Assembly (NCBI GenBank): GCA_947450675.1 | Contig: CANFWI010000025.1 | Span: 1-44,597 of the forward strand | DNA length: 44,597 nucleotides | Source of the DNA: Comamonadaceae bacterium | GTDB lineage: Bacteria > Pseudomonadota > Gammaproteobacteria > Burkholderiales > Burkholderiaceae_C | Direction of reading: 5' to 3' | Shown: positions 15,838-24,009 of the stretch, one piece after another | Layout: every line of letters begins with the position of its first letter | Position numbering within the stretch: position 1 is the first letter of the stretch | Made by a program: the position numbers and the translations under genes | Notes under the pieces: model-generated | Database searches by the model: none | Told to the model about the DNA's origin: nothing | The model's input: the letters and a program-made list of their open reading frames with translations, nothing else

Positions 15838-16313
15838 GCATGATCAACTTTGAAACGCACTTGGCGCTGACCCGCTTGTATGCCGATTACGCGCTGGCCG
15901 TGGACAGCGGTCAGTGGGATTTATGGCCTGAATTTTTCATGGACGACGGCGTTTACAAACTTCAACCGCGCGAGAACCACGAACGCGGCTTTCCGCTGGC
16001 AACACTGTCGTTCACCAGCAAGGGCATGCTCAAAGACCGCGTCTACGGCATTCAAGAAACGCTGTTCCATGACCCGTATTACCAGCGCCATGTGGTCGGT
16101 GCGCCGGTGGTGCGGCGCGTAGAAGCCGGCCGGATTCACAGCGAAGCCAATTACGCGGTTTTTCGCACCAAGCTCGACAAGCTGAGTACGGTCTTCAATG
16201 TAGGGCGCTACATCGACACCATCGTGCAGACGCCTGATGGTTTAAAGTTTGCCGAGAGACTGGTGGTCTATGACAGTGAAATGATCCCCAACGCCATCAT
16301 TTACCCGATTTGA
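15834..16313 (+). CDS. nagH: Rieske oxygenase small subunit (salicylate 5-hydroxylase-like)
   Basis: 159 residues, with the SnoaL/NTF2-like fold expected of oxygenase beta subunits: THLALTRLYADYALAVDSGQWDLWPEFFMDDGVYKLQPREN at the start, and RRVEAGRIHSEANYAVFRT in the middle. Beta subunits have no cofactor and stabilise the alpha-beta hexamer. The start ATG overlaps the stop of the large-subunit gene (ATGA); a second ATG at 15840 is also possible, and GGAGGA at 15829-15834 fits the latter better. It converges on the second LysR gene with a 33-base gap and no visible terminator. Confidence 0.78.
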   Translation: MSMINFETHLALTRLYADYALAVDSGQWDLWPEFFMDDGVYKLQPRENHERGFPLATLSFTSKGMLKDRVYGIQETLFHDPYYQRHVVGAPVVRRVEAGRIHSEANYAVFRTKLDKLSTVFNVGRYIDTIVQTPDGLKFAERLVVYDSEMIPNAIIYPI

Positions 16314-16346
16314 AAAACACACCGAGGCGGGCCAATGGCGGCGCCC

Positions 16347-17255
16347 TCAGACGTCCAGTCCCGTGCCTGAAAAAAGTCCCACCATGGCTTGGCGCAGCCA
16401 GATGTTGCCGGCATCGGCATTGAAGCGCTCATGCCAGTGCTGCTTGACTTTGTAGGGCGGGAGCGGCACGGGCGGTTCCAGCAATTGAACCTTTTCCTGC
16501 GAGGCCAAGGCGATGCCCAGCAAGCGGGGCACGATGACCAGGAACTCCGTCTGCGCCACGATACGCGCCACACCCAAAAAGCTCGGCAGGTGCAAGACCA
16601 CACGACGCTCGAGCTTGTGACGGGCCAGCACTTTGTCGACGATGGAATGGCCTGTGCCTGACGCCGTGACCTTGATGTGGCCTTCGGCCAAGAAGGCGCG
16701 GGGCGTGACCTTAGAACGAATGCGCGGGTGATCGCTGGCGGCCAAGCAAACGAAATTTTGCGCAAACAGCGCCTGCTGGTAAAAGCCCGCTTCCAGATCA
16801 GGCGTGAAGCCGACAGCGAGATCGATGTCGCCAGATTCGAGCCGACGCCGGCTGTCAGGGGACATCTTGTCGGCTCTCAAGGTCAGGCCTGATGCAGATT
16901 GCTGCAGGTGGTTGATCAGCCGAGGCAGCAAAACCATCTCGCTGATGTCGGTCATGCAGATGCAGAACTCCCTTTCGGCCTGATGCGGCAAAAAAACGCC
17001 GCCCTGGCCACGGGCTTTTTCGATGTGCAGCAAGGCCTCCAGCAGGTCGGGGTAAATGCTTTGCGCCTTCGGCGTCGGCTCCATGCCCGCCGAGGTCCGC
17101 GTGAACAAACGGTCGTCAAAATGCCGGCGCAGCTTGCCCAGCATGATGCTGGCGCTGGCCTGCTCGATACCCAGTCGCAACGCCGCACGCGAGACGCTTT
17201 GTGTTTTATAGACCTCGACGAAGACGCCGAGCCACTCCAGATCCAGTTTGGCCAT
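16347..17255 (-). CDS. LysR-family regulator of the 3-hydroxybenzoate/gentisate genes
   Basis: 302 residues. The N-terminal helix-turn-helix (about 5-64) reads LEWLGVFVEVYKTQSVSRAALRLG, then DDRLFTRTSAGMEPTP, again a NahR-like signature but clearly different from the LysR at 13515. The effector domain includes DIDLAVGFTPDLEAGFYQQALF. It is divergent from 3-hydroxybenzoate 6-hydroxylase, 105 bases apart, so it probably controls the 17361-22037 genes with 3-hydroxybenzoate or gentisate as effector. The effector is inferred. Confidence 0.83.
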   Translation of the reverse strand: MAKLDLEWLGVFVEVYKTQSVSRAALRLGIEQASASIMLGKLRRHFDDRLFTRTSAGMEPTPKAQSIYPDLLEALLHIEKARGQGGVFLPHQAEREFCICMTDISEMVLLPRLINHLQQSASGLTLRADKMSPDSRRRLESGDIDLAVGFTPDLEAGFYQQALFAQNFVCLAASDHPRIRSKVTPRAFLAEGHIKVTASGTGHSIVDKVLARHKLERRVVLHLPSFLGVARIVAQTEFLVIVPRLLGIALASQEKVQLLEPPVPLPPYKVKQHWHERFNADAGNIWLRQAMVGLFSGTGLDV

Positions 17256-17296
17256 GCACCACTATATCAAAACGGCATGCAAAGTATTCTATATAC

Positions 17297-17326
17297 GGCG
17301 TTGACGCCATAGTCGCTTGCAACGAC
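17297..17326. promoter_or_regulatory. Candidate regulator site between LysR and 3-hydroxybenzoate hydroxylase
   Basis: Two dyads lie in the 105-base divergent gap. GGCGT-TG-ACGCC spans 17297-17308, and GTCG-N7-CGAC spans 17312-17326 with a T-N11-A core (T 17313, A 17325). Either could be the LysR recognition site. The arms are short, so this is a weak call. Confidence 0.3.
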
Positions 17327-17360
17327 ATTGCTGGGTAATTCAAATAATGGGGAGACCTTG

Positions 17361-18563
17361 ATGAGTACCGTACCCAAAAACGCGCTGCCCGTGCTCGTCG
17401 CTGGCGGCGGCATTGGCGGTCTGGCTGCCGCGCTGGCCTTGACGCGCCAAGGCTTTGACGTGAAGGTGCTGGAGCAGGCCTCGGCCTTGGGCGAAATTGG
17501 CGCCGGCCTGCAAGTCGGTCCCAACGGCTTTGCCGCTTTTGACGCCTTGGGCGTTGGCGAAATCGCTCGCAGCAAAGCGGTTTACACCGACTTCATGGTG
17601 ATGCACGACGCGCTGGACGAATACCAAGTCGGCCACATTCCCACGGGAGAGGCCTTCCTCAAGCGCTTCGGTAACCCCTATGCCGTGATCCACCGCGCTG
17701 ATGCGCACATGGCTTTGCTGGACGGCGCCAAAGCCTCAGACCGCATTGAAGTGTCGACTGGAACGCAGGTCCAGCGGGTCGAGCAAGACGACGAGGGCGT
17801 CACTGTCTTTGACGGGCAGGGCGGGCGGCACCGCGGTGTCGCGTTGATCGGTGCGGACGGCGTCAAGTCGGCCGTGCGTCGGCAGTTTGTGGGCGACGAG
17901 GCCCGTGTTTCAGGCCATGTGGTTTACCGCGCTGTCGTCGACAAAAAAGACTTTCCGGTGGACCTGCAATGGAACGCCGCGTCGATCTGGGTCGGCCCGA
18001 ATTGCCACTTGGTGCATTACCCGCTGCGCGGTGGCGAGCAGTACAACGTCGTCGTCACCTTTCACAGCCGCGACAAGGAAGAGTGGAGCGTGCGCATGGG
18101 TAGCCGGGAAGAAGTGCTGAGCTACTTTGATGGCATTTGCCCCAAGGCCAGGCAACTGATTGAGTTGCCGAAAGACTGGTCGCGCTGGGCCACCGCCGAC
18201 CGCGAACCGATTGCGCAGTGGAACTTCGGCCGCGTCACGCTGCTGGGTGATGCCGCCCACGCCACCTTGCAGTACCTGGCGCAAGGCGCCTGCATGGCGA
18301 TGGAAGATGCCGTCACCTTGGGTGAAGCCCTGCGCGTCAACGACAACGACTTCGACAAAGCTTTTGCCTTGTACCAGCGCTGCCGTGTCGCCCGCACCGC
18401 CCGCATCGTGTTGTCAGCCCGCGAGATGGGGCGCATCTTTCACGCCAAAGGAGTCGAACGACTGGTTCGCAACGAGCTCTGGAAAAACCGCAGCCCTGAG
18501 CGTTTTTATGACGCCATGGAATGGCTCTACGGCTGGAATCTCGACAACTGCCTGACGGCTTGA
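17361..18563 (+). CDS. nagX: 3-Hydroxybenzoate 6-hydroxylase, FAD-dependent
   Basis: 400 residues; ATG 17361 follows TGGGGAGACCTTG. It is a class A flavin monooxygenase with the GGGIGGLAAALALTRQG nucleotide motif (from about residue 15), the DG motif (LIGADGVKSAVR) and the GD motif (LLGDAAHATLQYLAQGA). The C-terminal PERFYDAMEWLYGWNLDNC ending is typical of 3-hydroxybenzoate 6-hydroxylases of the NagX/XlnD/MhbM type. It uses NADH and O2 to convert 3-hydroxybenzoate to gentisate. Gentisate dioxygenase follows two genes later, which supports the call. A salicylate 1-monooxygenase, which shares the fold, fits less well given the gentisate pathway here. Confidence 0.87.
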   Translation: MSTVPKNALPVLVAGGGIGGLAAALALTRQGFDVKVLEQASALGEIGAGLQVGPNGFAAFDALGVGEIARSKAVYTDFMVMHDALDEYQVGHIPTGEAFLKRFGNPYAVIHRADAHMALLDGAKASDRIEVSTGTQVQRVEQDDEGVTVFDGQGGRHRGVALIGADGVKSAVRRQFVGDEARVSGHVVYRAVVDKKDFPVDLQWNAASIWVGPNCHLVHYPLRGGEQYNVVVTFHSRDKEEWSVRMGSREEVLSYFDGICPKARQLIELPKDWSRWATADREPIAQWNFGRVTLLGDAAHATLQYLAQGACMAMEDAVTLGEALRVNDNDFDKAFALYQRCRVARTARIVLSAREMGRIFHAKGVERLVRNELWKNRSPERFYDAMEWLYGWNLDNCLTA

Positions 18564-18605
18564 TCAGCGCTTAACCCCCATTCATCAACAACCTAGAGAC
18601 ACCTA

Positions 18606-19616
18606 ATGACCATTTTTAAACAGACACTGCTCGCCAAAGCCACTTTTTGGGCCGCTTCACTCGCCACTGTTTTGACGTCTTTGTGCCTGCCTGCCTTGGC
18701 GCAAACCACCAGCAACTTCCCCACCAAACCGGTCACCATCGTCACAGCTTTTGCGGCCGGCAGCGGGCCGGATGCGGTGTTGCGCCAAATCTCTGAAAAA
18801 CTCTCCAAGCTGTGGAATCAGCCCGTTCTCATCAACAACAAACCTGGCGGCGGCGGCTTCATCGCCATCGATGCGACCCAACGCGCCGCGGCCGATGGCT
18901 ACACCTTGATCCAACTCGACAGCGAACACTTGGCCGCTTTGCCGCACCTCTACAAAGCCAAAGGCTATGTGACGCTAAACAACTTTGACCCGGTCGCACC
19001 GCTGTTCAGAACGCCGTTCCTGGTTGCCGTGGCCACCGACTCCAAATGGCAAAACATGAAAGACCTGATCAACGCCGCCAAGGTCGCGCCGAACGCTGTG
19101 AGCTATGGCTCGTGGGGCGTCGGCAGCCCCGGCCATTTGGGTGGCGAACACCTGTCGCTGTTGACCAACACCGAGATGACCCATGTGGCTTTCCGTGAGG
19201 TTTCGCAACTCTTCACCTCGGTGGGTGCGGGTGACGTCCAATGGAGTTTCGCCAGCTTGCCTTCCAGCCAAGGCATCTACAAAGCCGGCAAGCTGCGCTA
19301 CATCGCCATCGCTGCGGCCAAACGCATCCCGCAAATGCCTGACGTTCCGACCGTGGCCGAAGCGGGTGGTCCGGCTGGATTTGAAGTCAATTCATTCGTC
19401 TCTTTGCTGGCCCCCAAAGGCATTGCCAACGACGTCAAGGCCAAGATTCATGCCGACGTGTTGAAGGTTTTGGCCGACCCCGAGGTGAAAGCCCGCTTCA
19501 ACACCTTTGCCTTCGAGACCCTCAACTGGACGCCTGAAGAGATGCGTAAAAATGCTGAAATCAAAAGCAAAATTTACGGCGAGTTGGTCAAACGCAAAAA
19601 CATCAGCCTGGATTGA
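18606..19616 (+). CDS. Bug-family solute-binding protein of the gentisate cluster
   Basis: 336 residues with a signal peptide (hydrophobic 12-32, cleavage near LPALAQ). Bug features include KPVTIVTAFAAGSGPDAVLRQISEKL, NNKPGGGGFIAIDATQRAAADGYT and MPDVPTVAEAGGPAGF. The usual YKGG loop reads FREV, a divergence in the ligand region. It lies between the 3-hydroxybenzoate hydroxylase and gentisate dioxygenase genes in one transcription unit, so it probably binds a hydroxybenzoate or gentisate. No membrane components are nearby. Confidence 0.85.
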   Translation: MTIFKQTLLAKATFWAASLATVLTSLCLPALAQTTSNFPTKPVTIVTAFAAGSGPDAVLRQISEKLSKLWNQPVLINNKPGGGGFIAIDATQRAAADGYTLIQLDSEHLAALPHLYKAKGYVTLNNFDPVAPLFRTPFLVAVATDSKWQNMKDLINAAKVAPNAVSYGSWGVGSPGHLGGEHLSLLTNTEMTHVAFREVSQLFTSVGAGDVQWSFASLPSSQGIYKAGKLRYIAIAAAKRIPQMPDVPTVAEAGGPAGFEVNSFVSLLAPKGIANDVKAKIHADVLKVLADPEVKARFNTFAFETLNWTPEEMRKNAEIKSKIYGELVKRKNISLD

Positions 19617-19623
19617 CAACACC

Positions 19624-20661
19624 ATGAACGACCTCGGACGCCTCGAAGACCTGCCCGCCGACTATGTTGCCGCGCTGACAGCCCAAAACTTGGTGCCGCT
19701 GTGGCCCAATTTACGCGGCGTGTTACCGCCCAACAAACCCCGCATCAACACGCGCGCCACGCACTGGCCGTATGCCGCCATTCGCCCCTTGCTGATTCAA
19801 GCCGGTGAGCTCACGCCCATCGAAAAAGCCGAACGCCGCGTACTGGTGTTAGCCAATCCGGGCCACGGCCTCGACAAGATGCAGGCCAGCGCCGCCATGT
19901 ACTTGGGCATGCAGTTGCTGCTGCCGGGTGAATGGGCGCCTGCACATCGCCACACGCCCAACGCCGTGCGCATGGTCGTCGAGGGCGAAGGCGCGTGGTC
20001 AACAGTCGATGGCGAAAAATGTCCGATGCTGCGTGGTGACTTGATCCTCACGCCGACAGGTTTGTGGCACGAGCATGGTCACGACGGCACAGAGCCGGTG
20101 ATCTGGCTCGACGTGCTTGATTTGCCGCTGATCTATTACATGGAGGCGAGTTACCACGTCAACGGTGGCCGCCAGGAAACTCAAGCCAGCCATGGCGAGC
20201 TTTCTTATGCCCGTGGCGGTCTGTTGCCCACCCCGGTATTCGAGCGCGCCAACAAGGCTTACCCGATGCTGCGCTACCCCTGGGCGGATGCACGCGCGGC
20301 ACTGGAATCGCTCGCGGCCAACCAGCCCGAAGAGCAAGCGGTGCAAATTACCTACGCCAATCCGCAGACCGGCGCGCACGCAGAAAACATCTTGGGTTTC
20401 TATGCCCTGATGTTGCGTCCGGGCCAAACACTGACACTGCCCACACGCAGCCCGGCGATGGTGTTTCACGTCATCGAAGGCGGCGTCAAAGTGCAAGTTG
20501 AAGAGCAGAGCTTTCAACTGGCCGAGGCCGACACCTGCTGCGCACCGGGCTACACGCCGGTGACTTTGAGCAACACCTCCCAATCGCACGCCGCTTTCAT
20601 CTTTATCGCTGACGAGACGCCGCTCCACCAGAAGCTCGGCGTGTATGAGACGCGCCCCTGA
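19624..20661 (+). CDS. nagI: Gentisate 1,2-dioxygenase
   Basis: 345 residues from ATG 19624, 7 bases after the Bug gene stop; longer in-frame starts run into that gene. It is a two-cupin Fe(II) dioxygenase. The N-terminal cupin carries the metal ligands in PGEWAPAHRHTPNAVRMVVEG (H108, H110) and GLWHEHGHDG (H149 or H151). A second, degenerate cupin lies at about 230-340 with PGQTLTLPTRSPAMVFHVIEG. It opens gentisate between the carboxyl and 2-hydroxyl carbons to maleylpyruvate. The following two genes encode the next steps of the pathway. Confidence 0.93.
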   Translation: MNDLGRLEDLPADYVAALTAQNLVPLWPNLRGVLPPNKPRINTRATHWPYAAIRPLLIQAGELTPIEKAERRVLVLANPGHGLDKMQASAAMYLGMQLLLPGEWAPAHRHTPNAVRMVVEGEGAWSTVDGEKCPMLRGDLILTPTGLWHEHGHDGTEPVIWLDVLDLPLIYYMEASYHVNGGRQETQASHGELSYARGGLLPTPVFERANKAYPMLRYPWADARAALESLAANQPEEQAVQITYANPQTGAHAENILGFYALMLRPGQTLTLPTRSPAMVFHVIEGGVKVQVEEQSFQLAEADTCCAPGYTPVTLSNTSQSHAAFIFIADETPLHQKLGVYETRP

Positions 20662-20690
20662 TTTTTTATTTTTCACCAGGACTTTCTACT

Positions 20691-21395
20691 ATGACCACTC
20701 GCTACATCTGGACACCCCCAGCCGTTCAATCTCTACCCATCCGCGGCACAAACGATCGCCTGCCGATCAACCGCATCTTCTGTGTCGGACGCAACTACCA
20801 TGCGCACGCTATCGAAATGGGCAAGCCGGTCGACAAGTCAATTGAGCGCCCGTTCTACTTCAACAAGTCACCGCAGACCTTGGTGCAGAGCGGCGCCACC
20901 GTGGCCTACCCGCCAGAAACCACCAACTACCACTATGAGATGGAACTGGTCTTGGTCGTTGGTGAGCCGGGCTTTCGGGTCAAAGCTGAAGATGCGCACA
21001 CGATTATTTATGGCTACGCCTGCGGTCTGGACATGACGCGGCGCGACTTGCAACTGGTCGCCCGCGACAAAGGTCGCCCCTGGGATTTGGGCAAAGATTT
21101 TGAGCAATCGGCGGTGGTCGGTGAAGTCGTGCCAATGCCCGGTGTGGTGATTGAGAACGCAGCGCTAGAGCTGACGGTGAATGGCCAGCCGCGACAGAAA
21201 TCGGACTTGAACAAGCTGATCTGGAACATCCGCGAACAAATAGCTGACTTGTCGCTGTTCTACCACCTCGAACCCGGCGACCTGATCTTCACCGGTACAC
21301 CCGAAGGCGTCGGCCCAGTCGTGGCGGGTGACCACATCGAAGGTTCTGTCGAAGGTGTGGGCAGCATTTCACTGACCATCGCCGCGGCGGAATAA
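20691..21395 (+). CDS. nagK: Fumarylpyruvate hydrolase
   Basis: 234 residues, of the fumarylacetoacetate hydrolase family. Visible family blocks are INRIFCVGRNYHAHAIEMG at the N-terminus, FYFNKSPQTLV, the metal-binding acidic motif NYHYEMELVLVVG, GLDMTRRDLQ and the C-terminal GDLIFTGTPEGVGPV. It splits fumarylpyruvate into fumarate and pyruvate, the last step of gentisate breakdown. It starts 29 bases after gentisate dioxygenase, with CAGGA upstream, and is followed by the isomerase gene after 3 bases. Confidence 0.92.
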   Translation: MTTRYIWTPPAVQSLPIRGTNDRLPINRIFCVGRNYHAHAIEMGKPVDKSIERPFYFNKSPQTLVQSGATVAYPPETTNYHYEMELVLVVGEPGFRVKAEDAHTIIYGYACGLDMTRRDLQLVARDKGRPWDLGKDFEQSAVVGEVVPMPGVVIENAALELTVNGQPRQKSDLNKLIWNIREQIADLSLFYHLEPGDLIFTGTPEGVGPVVAGDHIEGSVEGVGSISLTIAAAE

Positions 21396-21398
21396 GTG

Positions 21399-22037
21399 AT
21401 GAATCTGCACAGTTTTTTTCGCAGTGGCACCTCGCACCGGCTGCGAATTGCCCTGAACCTCAAAGGATTGGCCTACGACTATGTGGCCGTCGATTTGCGC
21501 CGCGAGGAGCACTTGAGCGAGGCCTTTCGCGCCGTGAATCCGCAGGGTATGGTGCCGGCGCTGGAGATTGACGGGCAGATCAAAACGCAATCGCCGGCCA
21601 TCATCGAGTGGCTGGAAGAACGCTATCCGACGCCGGCTTTGTTGCCGTCTAATGCCGATGATCGCGCGCATGTGCGGGCTTTAGCGTCTATCGTTGGTTG
21701 CGACATCCATCCCATCAACAACCGGCGCATTTTGGAAGCGCTGCGCAGTGAATTCGGTGCAGACGAAGCGGCGATCAATCGTTGGTGTTCGACGTGGATC
21801 ACCGCCGGTTTTGATGCCTTTGAAGCCTTGCTGGCCGCAGACCCGCGCCGGGGTGATTTTTGCTTTGGCGATGCGCCTTCACTGGCGGATATCTACCTGA
21901 TTCCACAAGTCGAAAGCGCACGCCGCTTCAAGGTTGACATGGCGCGCTGGCCGCTCATCAGCGCGATTGACGCCGCTTGCTCAAACATCGAGGCTTTCCG
22001 GCTGGCAGCGCCTAGAAACCAGCCAGACGCCAGCTGA
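21399..22037 (+). CDS. nagL: Maleylpyruvate isomerase, zeta-class glutathione transferase
   Basis: 212 residues from ATG 21399; a GTG at 21396 would add one residue. The N-terminal thioredoxin-like domain reads NLHSFFRSGTSHRLRIALNLKGL with the zeta-class S-x-x-S/R glutathione site, then VPALEIDGQIKTQSPAIIEWLEERYP. The helical C-terminal domain has DIHPINNRRIL and DAPSLADIYLIPQ. It converts maleylpyruvate to fumarylpyruvate using glutathione. It differs from maleylacetoacetate isomerase mainly by context, and the gentisate genes decide the call. It converges on the MarR gene with a 20-base gap. Confidence 0.9.
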   Translation: MNLHSFFRSGTSHRLRIALNLKGLAYDYVAVDLRREEHLSEAFRAVNPQGMVPALEIDGQIKTQSPAIIEWLEERYPTPALLPSNADDRAHVRALASIVGCDIHPINNRRILEALRSEFGADEAAINRWCSTWITAGFDAFEALLAADPRRGDFCFGDAPSLADIYLIPQVESARRFKVDMARWPLISAIDAACSNIEAFRLAAPRNQPDAS

Positions 22038-22057
22038 AGATATTGCGCTTGATCGGT

Positions 22058-22513
22058 CTATTTGTAGACTTTTTTGAGCAGTGTGATCAAGGTCTTGCGC
22101 TCATCAACGCTGAGGCGAGCAGCGGTTTCAGCTTCGAGTTGAGCTGCTGTTTTTTCAGCACTGCGCATCATCGCCAAGCCTTCAGCGGTGGGATGCAAAC
22201 CGGTGGCCCGGCCATCGAGTGGATGCGGCAGCCGATGGATGAGACGCCGCTTTTCCATGCTCGAAATCATGCCGACCAAATTGGGCGCCAGCAGCCCCAG
22301 CGATGCGCACAATTGACGTGACGTGATGCCGGGGTTATGGGCGATCAGCGAGAGCACTGAAAAATCAACCGGCCGCAAATCGTGCACACGCATGCGCTCC
22401 AAAAACACGGCAATGATGGCCAGCGCAGCGCGGCGGGAGTTGTAGCCAATCAAGGTTTCCAGATAGCGCGTATTCACCTTCTCGACGTGCGGTGTGGGGA
22501 TCTGGTCATCCAT
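22058..22513 (-). CDS. MarR-family transcriptional regulator
   Basis: 151 residues. The start ATG at 22513 is chosen because GGAGG stands 6 bases upstream on this strand; a start at 22549 would add 12 residues without a good ribosome site. The winged helix lies at about 50-110, with LRPVDFSVLSLIAHNPGITSRQLCASLGL and the wing around RRLIHRLPHPLDGRATGLHPTAEG. MarR proteins usually repress catabolic or efflux genes and respond to phenolic or CoA ligands. The gene is downstream of a broken acyl-CoA dehydrogenase and convergent with the gentisate genes, so its target is unclear. Confidence 0.82.
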   Translation of the reverse strand: MDDQIPTPHVEKVNTRYLETLIGYNSRRAALAIIAVFLERMRVHDLRPVDFSVLSLIAHNPGITSRQLCASLGLLAPNLVGMISSMEKRRLIHRLPHPLDGRATGLHPTAEGLAMMRSAEKTAAQLEAETAARLSVDERKTLITLLKKVYK

Positions 22514-22549
22514 TGGCGCCTCCGTTGAATGCTTGGGTAAATGCAGCAT

Positions 22550-23770
22550 TCAGAGCCGCGCCTGCATGATGCTCATGGACAAATTAAATTCTGGAGAAAC
22601 CCAGTGCCGCATGGCACTGGCGGGCTCAGTCCAGCGACCAGAATCGGCATGCTTTGGGTCGGCGGGCGTGGCCTGCTTGATTTGCAGCCAAGCCCAATCC
22701 AGCAAGATCAAGGCGATGGCGCGCAGGTAATCGTCAGCGACCCAATACGGCAGCTCGATGTTTGTCTTCGCCGCATTCGCGAGCGCACCGGTGAGCGCTT
22801 TCAAGTCGTCGATTCGACTCAGCAGCTGGGCACTTTCTGGCTGCAGCAAGTCCACCTCCAGCATCAGCGTTTGCAACAACTCGAACAATCCGACGCCGCC
22901 GTCAGGCAACACTTTGCGGACCAGCAAATCAATCGCCTGAATCTCGTTCGTTCCCTCATAAATCATGGTGACCCGCGAGTCACGCACGATTTGCTCGATG
23001 CCCCACTCGCGCACGTAGCCATGGCCACCAAAGACCTGCAGGCATTCGCTGCTGCCTTTAAATGCCTGAGCCGTCCAGGCAGCTTTGAGCACCGGCGTGA
23101 CGTAACTGCACCACTGCTGGGCAAGGTGACGACGAGCCGCGTCAGGGTGGAGTTTGGCCAGATCGAGTTCAACCGCCGTGCGGTAAGCCAGCACACGGCC
23201 ACCGTCAATCCAGGCGCGTTGGGTCGACAAAATTCTGCGCACCGCCGGGTGCTCCGCGATCGGGTCTGGCGTCGTGCTCATCGGCTGCTTGGGGGCGCGC
23301 ATTTGCCGACGCTCTTGAGCGTAGGCGTCAGCCTTTTGCAAAGCGGCGTCGAGCAAGCCAATACCCTGCAAGCCCACATGCAAGCGCGCGGCGTTCATCA
23401 TCACAAACATGGCGTTGAGGCCGCGGTTCGTCTCACCAATCAGCCACGCGGTGGCCTCGTCAAAGCGCATGGCGCAGGTCGGACTGCCATGCAAGCCCAT
23501 TTTTTCTTCAATCCGATCGCAATGAACGGCATTGGAAACGCCATCAGGCAGCACCTTCGGGGCGAGGAACAAAGACAGTCCTTTGGGTCCGGCAGGTGCA
23601 TCCGGCAGACGCGCCAAGACAAGATGAACAATGTTGTCGCTCAAGTCATGCTCGCCGCCAGAAATGAAAATCTTGCTGCCGCTCAAGCGGTAACTGCCGT
23701 CCACTTGCAAGCTTGCCTTGGTGCGCACCAAACCTAAATCGCTGCCGGCGTGGGGCTCGGTCAAGCACAT
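22550..23770 (-). pseudogene. Acyl-CoA dehydrogenase, 5'-truncated
   Basis: About 406 residues remain, starting at MCLTEPHAGSDLGLVRTKA. In full-length proteins of this branch (about 590 residues) that motif opens the middle beta domain near residue 160. The whole N-terminal helical domain is therefore missing. What remains is otherwise intact: the beta domain, the C-terminal helical domain and the MIYEGTNEIQAIDLLVRK block with the catalytic glutamate. In-frame codons continue upstream to 23878 but are antisense to an amidohydrolase remnant and are not family-like. Without the N-domain it should not bind FAD and substrate normally. The MarR gene follows after 36 bases. Confidence 0.8.
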
Positions 23771-24006
23771 GGTGGCCACCCACAAGCCCAACGTCTGGAT
23801 TGACCTGAGTGGCTGGAGCCCCAAGTACTTTCCCAAGCAGCTGGTGCAATACGCCAACACCCTGTTAAAAGACCGCATTCTTTTTGGCAGTGACTACGAT
23901 CACGCCCGATCGCTGGATGAAAGAGTTTCAAGAAGCCGGCTTCAAGCCAGAGGTGATGCCCGGCATTTTGAAAGACAACGCGGTTCGTTTGTTGGGACTT
24001 TCTTAG
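23769..24006 (+). pseudogene. Amidohydrolase (amidohydrolase_2 type), C-terminal remnant with frameshift
   Basis: The plus strand reads VATHKPNVWIDLSGWSPKYF, then VQYANTLLKDRILFGSDY, in one frame to about 23897. After a frame change it continues ITPDRWMKEFQEAGFKPEVM and ends NAVRLLGLS with TAG at 24004-24006. These are the last ~80 residues of an amidohydrolase_2 (ACMSD or resorcylate decarboxylase-like) protein. The family usually has SDYPLITPDRW here, so a deletion of about 5 bases at 23897 explains the shift. The N-terminal ~200 residues are absent. The remnant begins exactly where the opposing acyl-CoA dehydrogenase is cut. Confidence 0.75.
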
Positions 24007-24009
24007 ACC

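Noticed and set aside
22541..23737. 398-residue open frame on the plus strand opposite the acyl-CoA dehydrogenase remnant
   Set aside because: Composition is histidine- and glutamine-rich without any family motif, and it mirrors the real minus-strand coding sequence.
23771..23878. Reading frame giving the truncated acyl-CoA dehydrogenase an alternative N-terminus
   Set aside because: These 36 codons are antisense to the amidohydrolase remnant and bear no resemblance to acyl-CoA dehydrogenases, so it is not a functional fusion.
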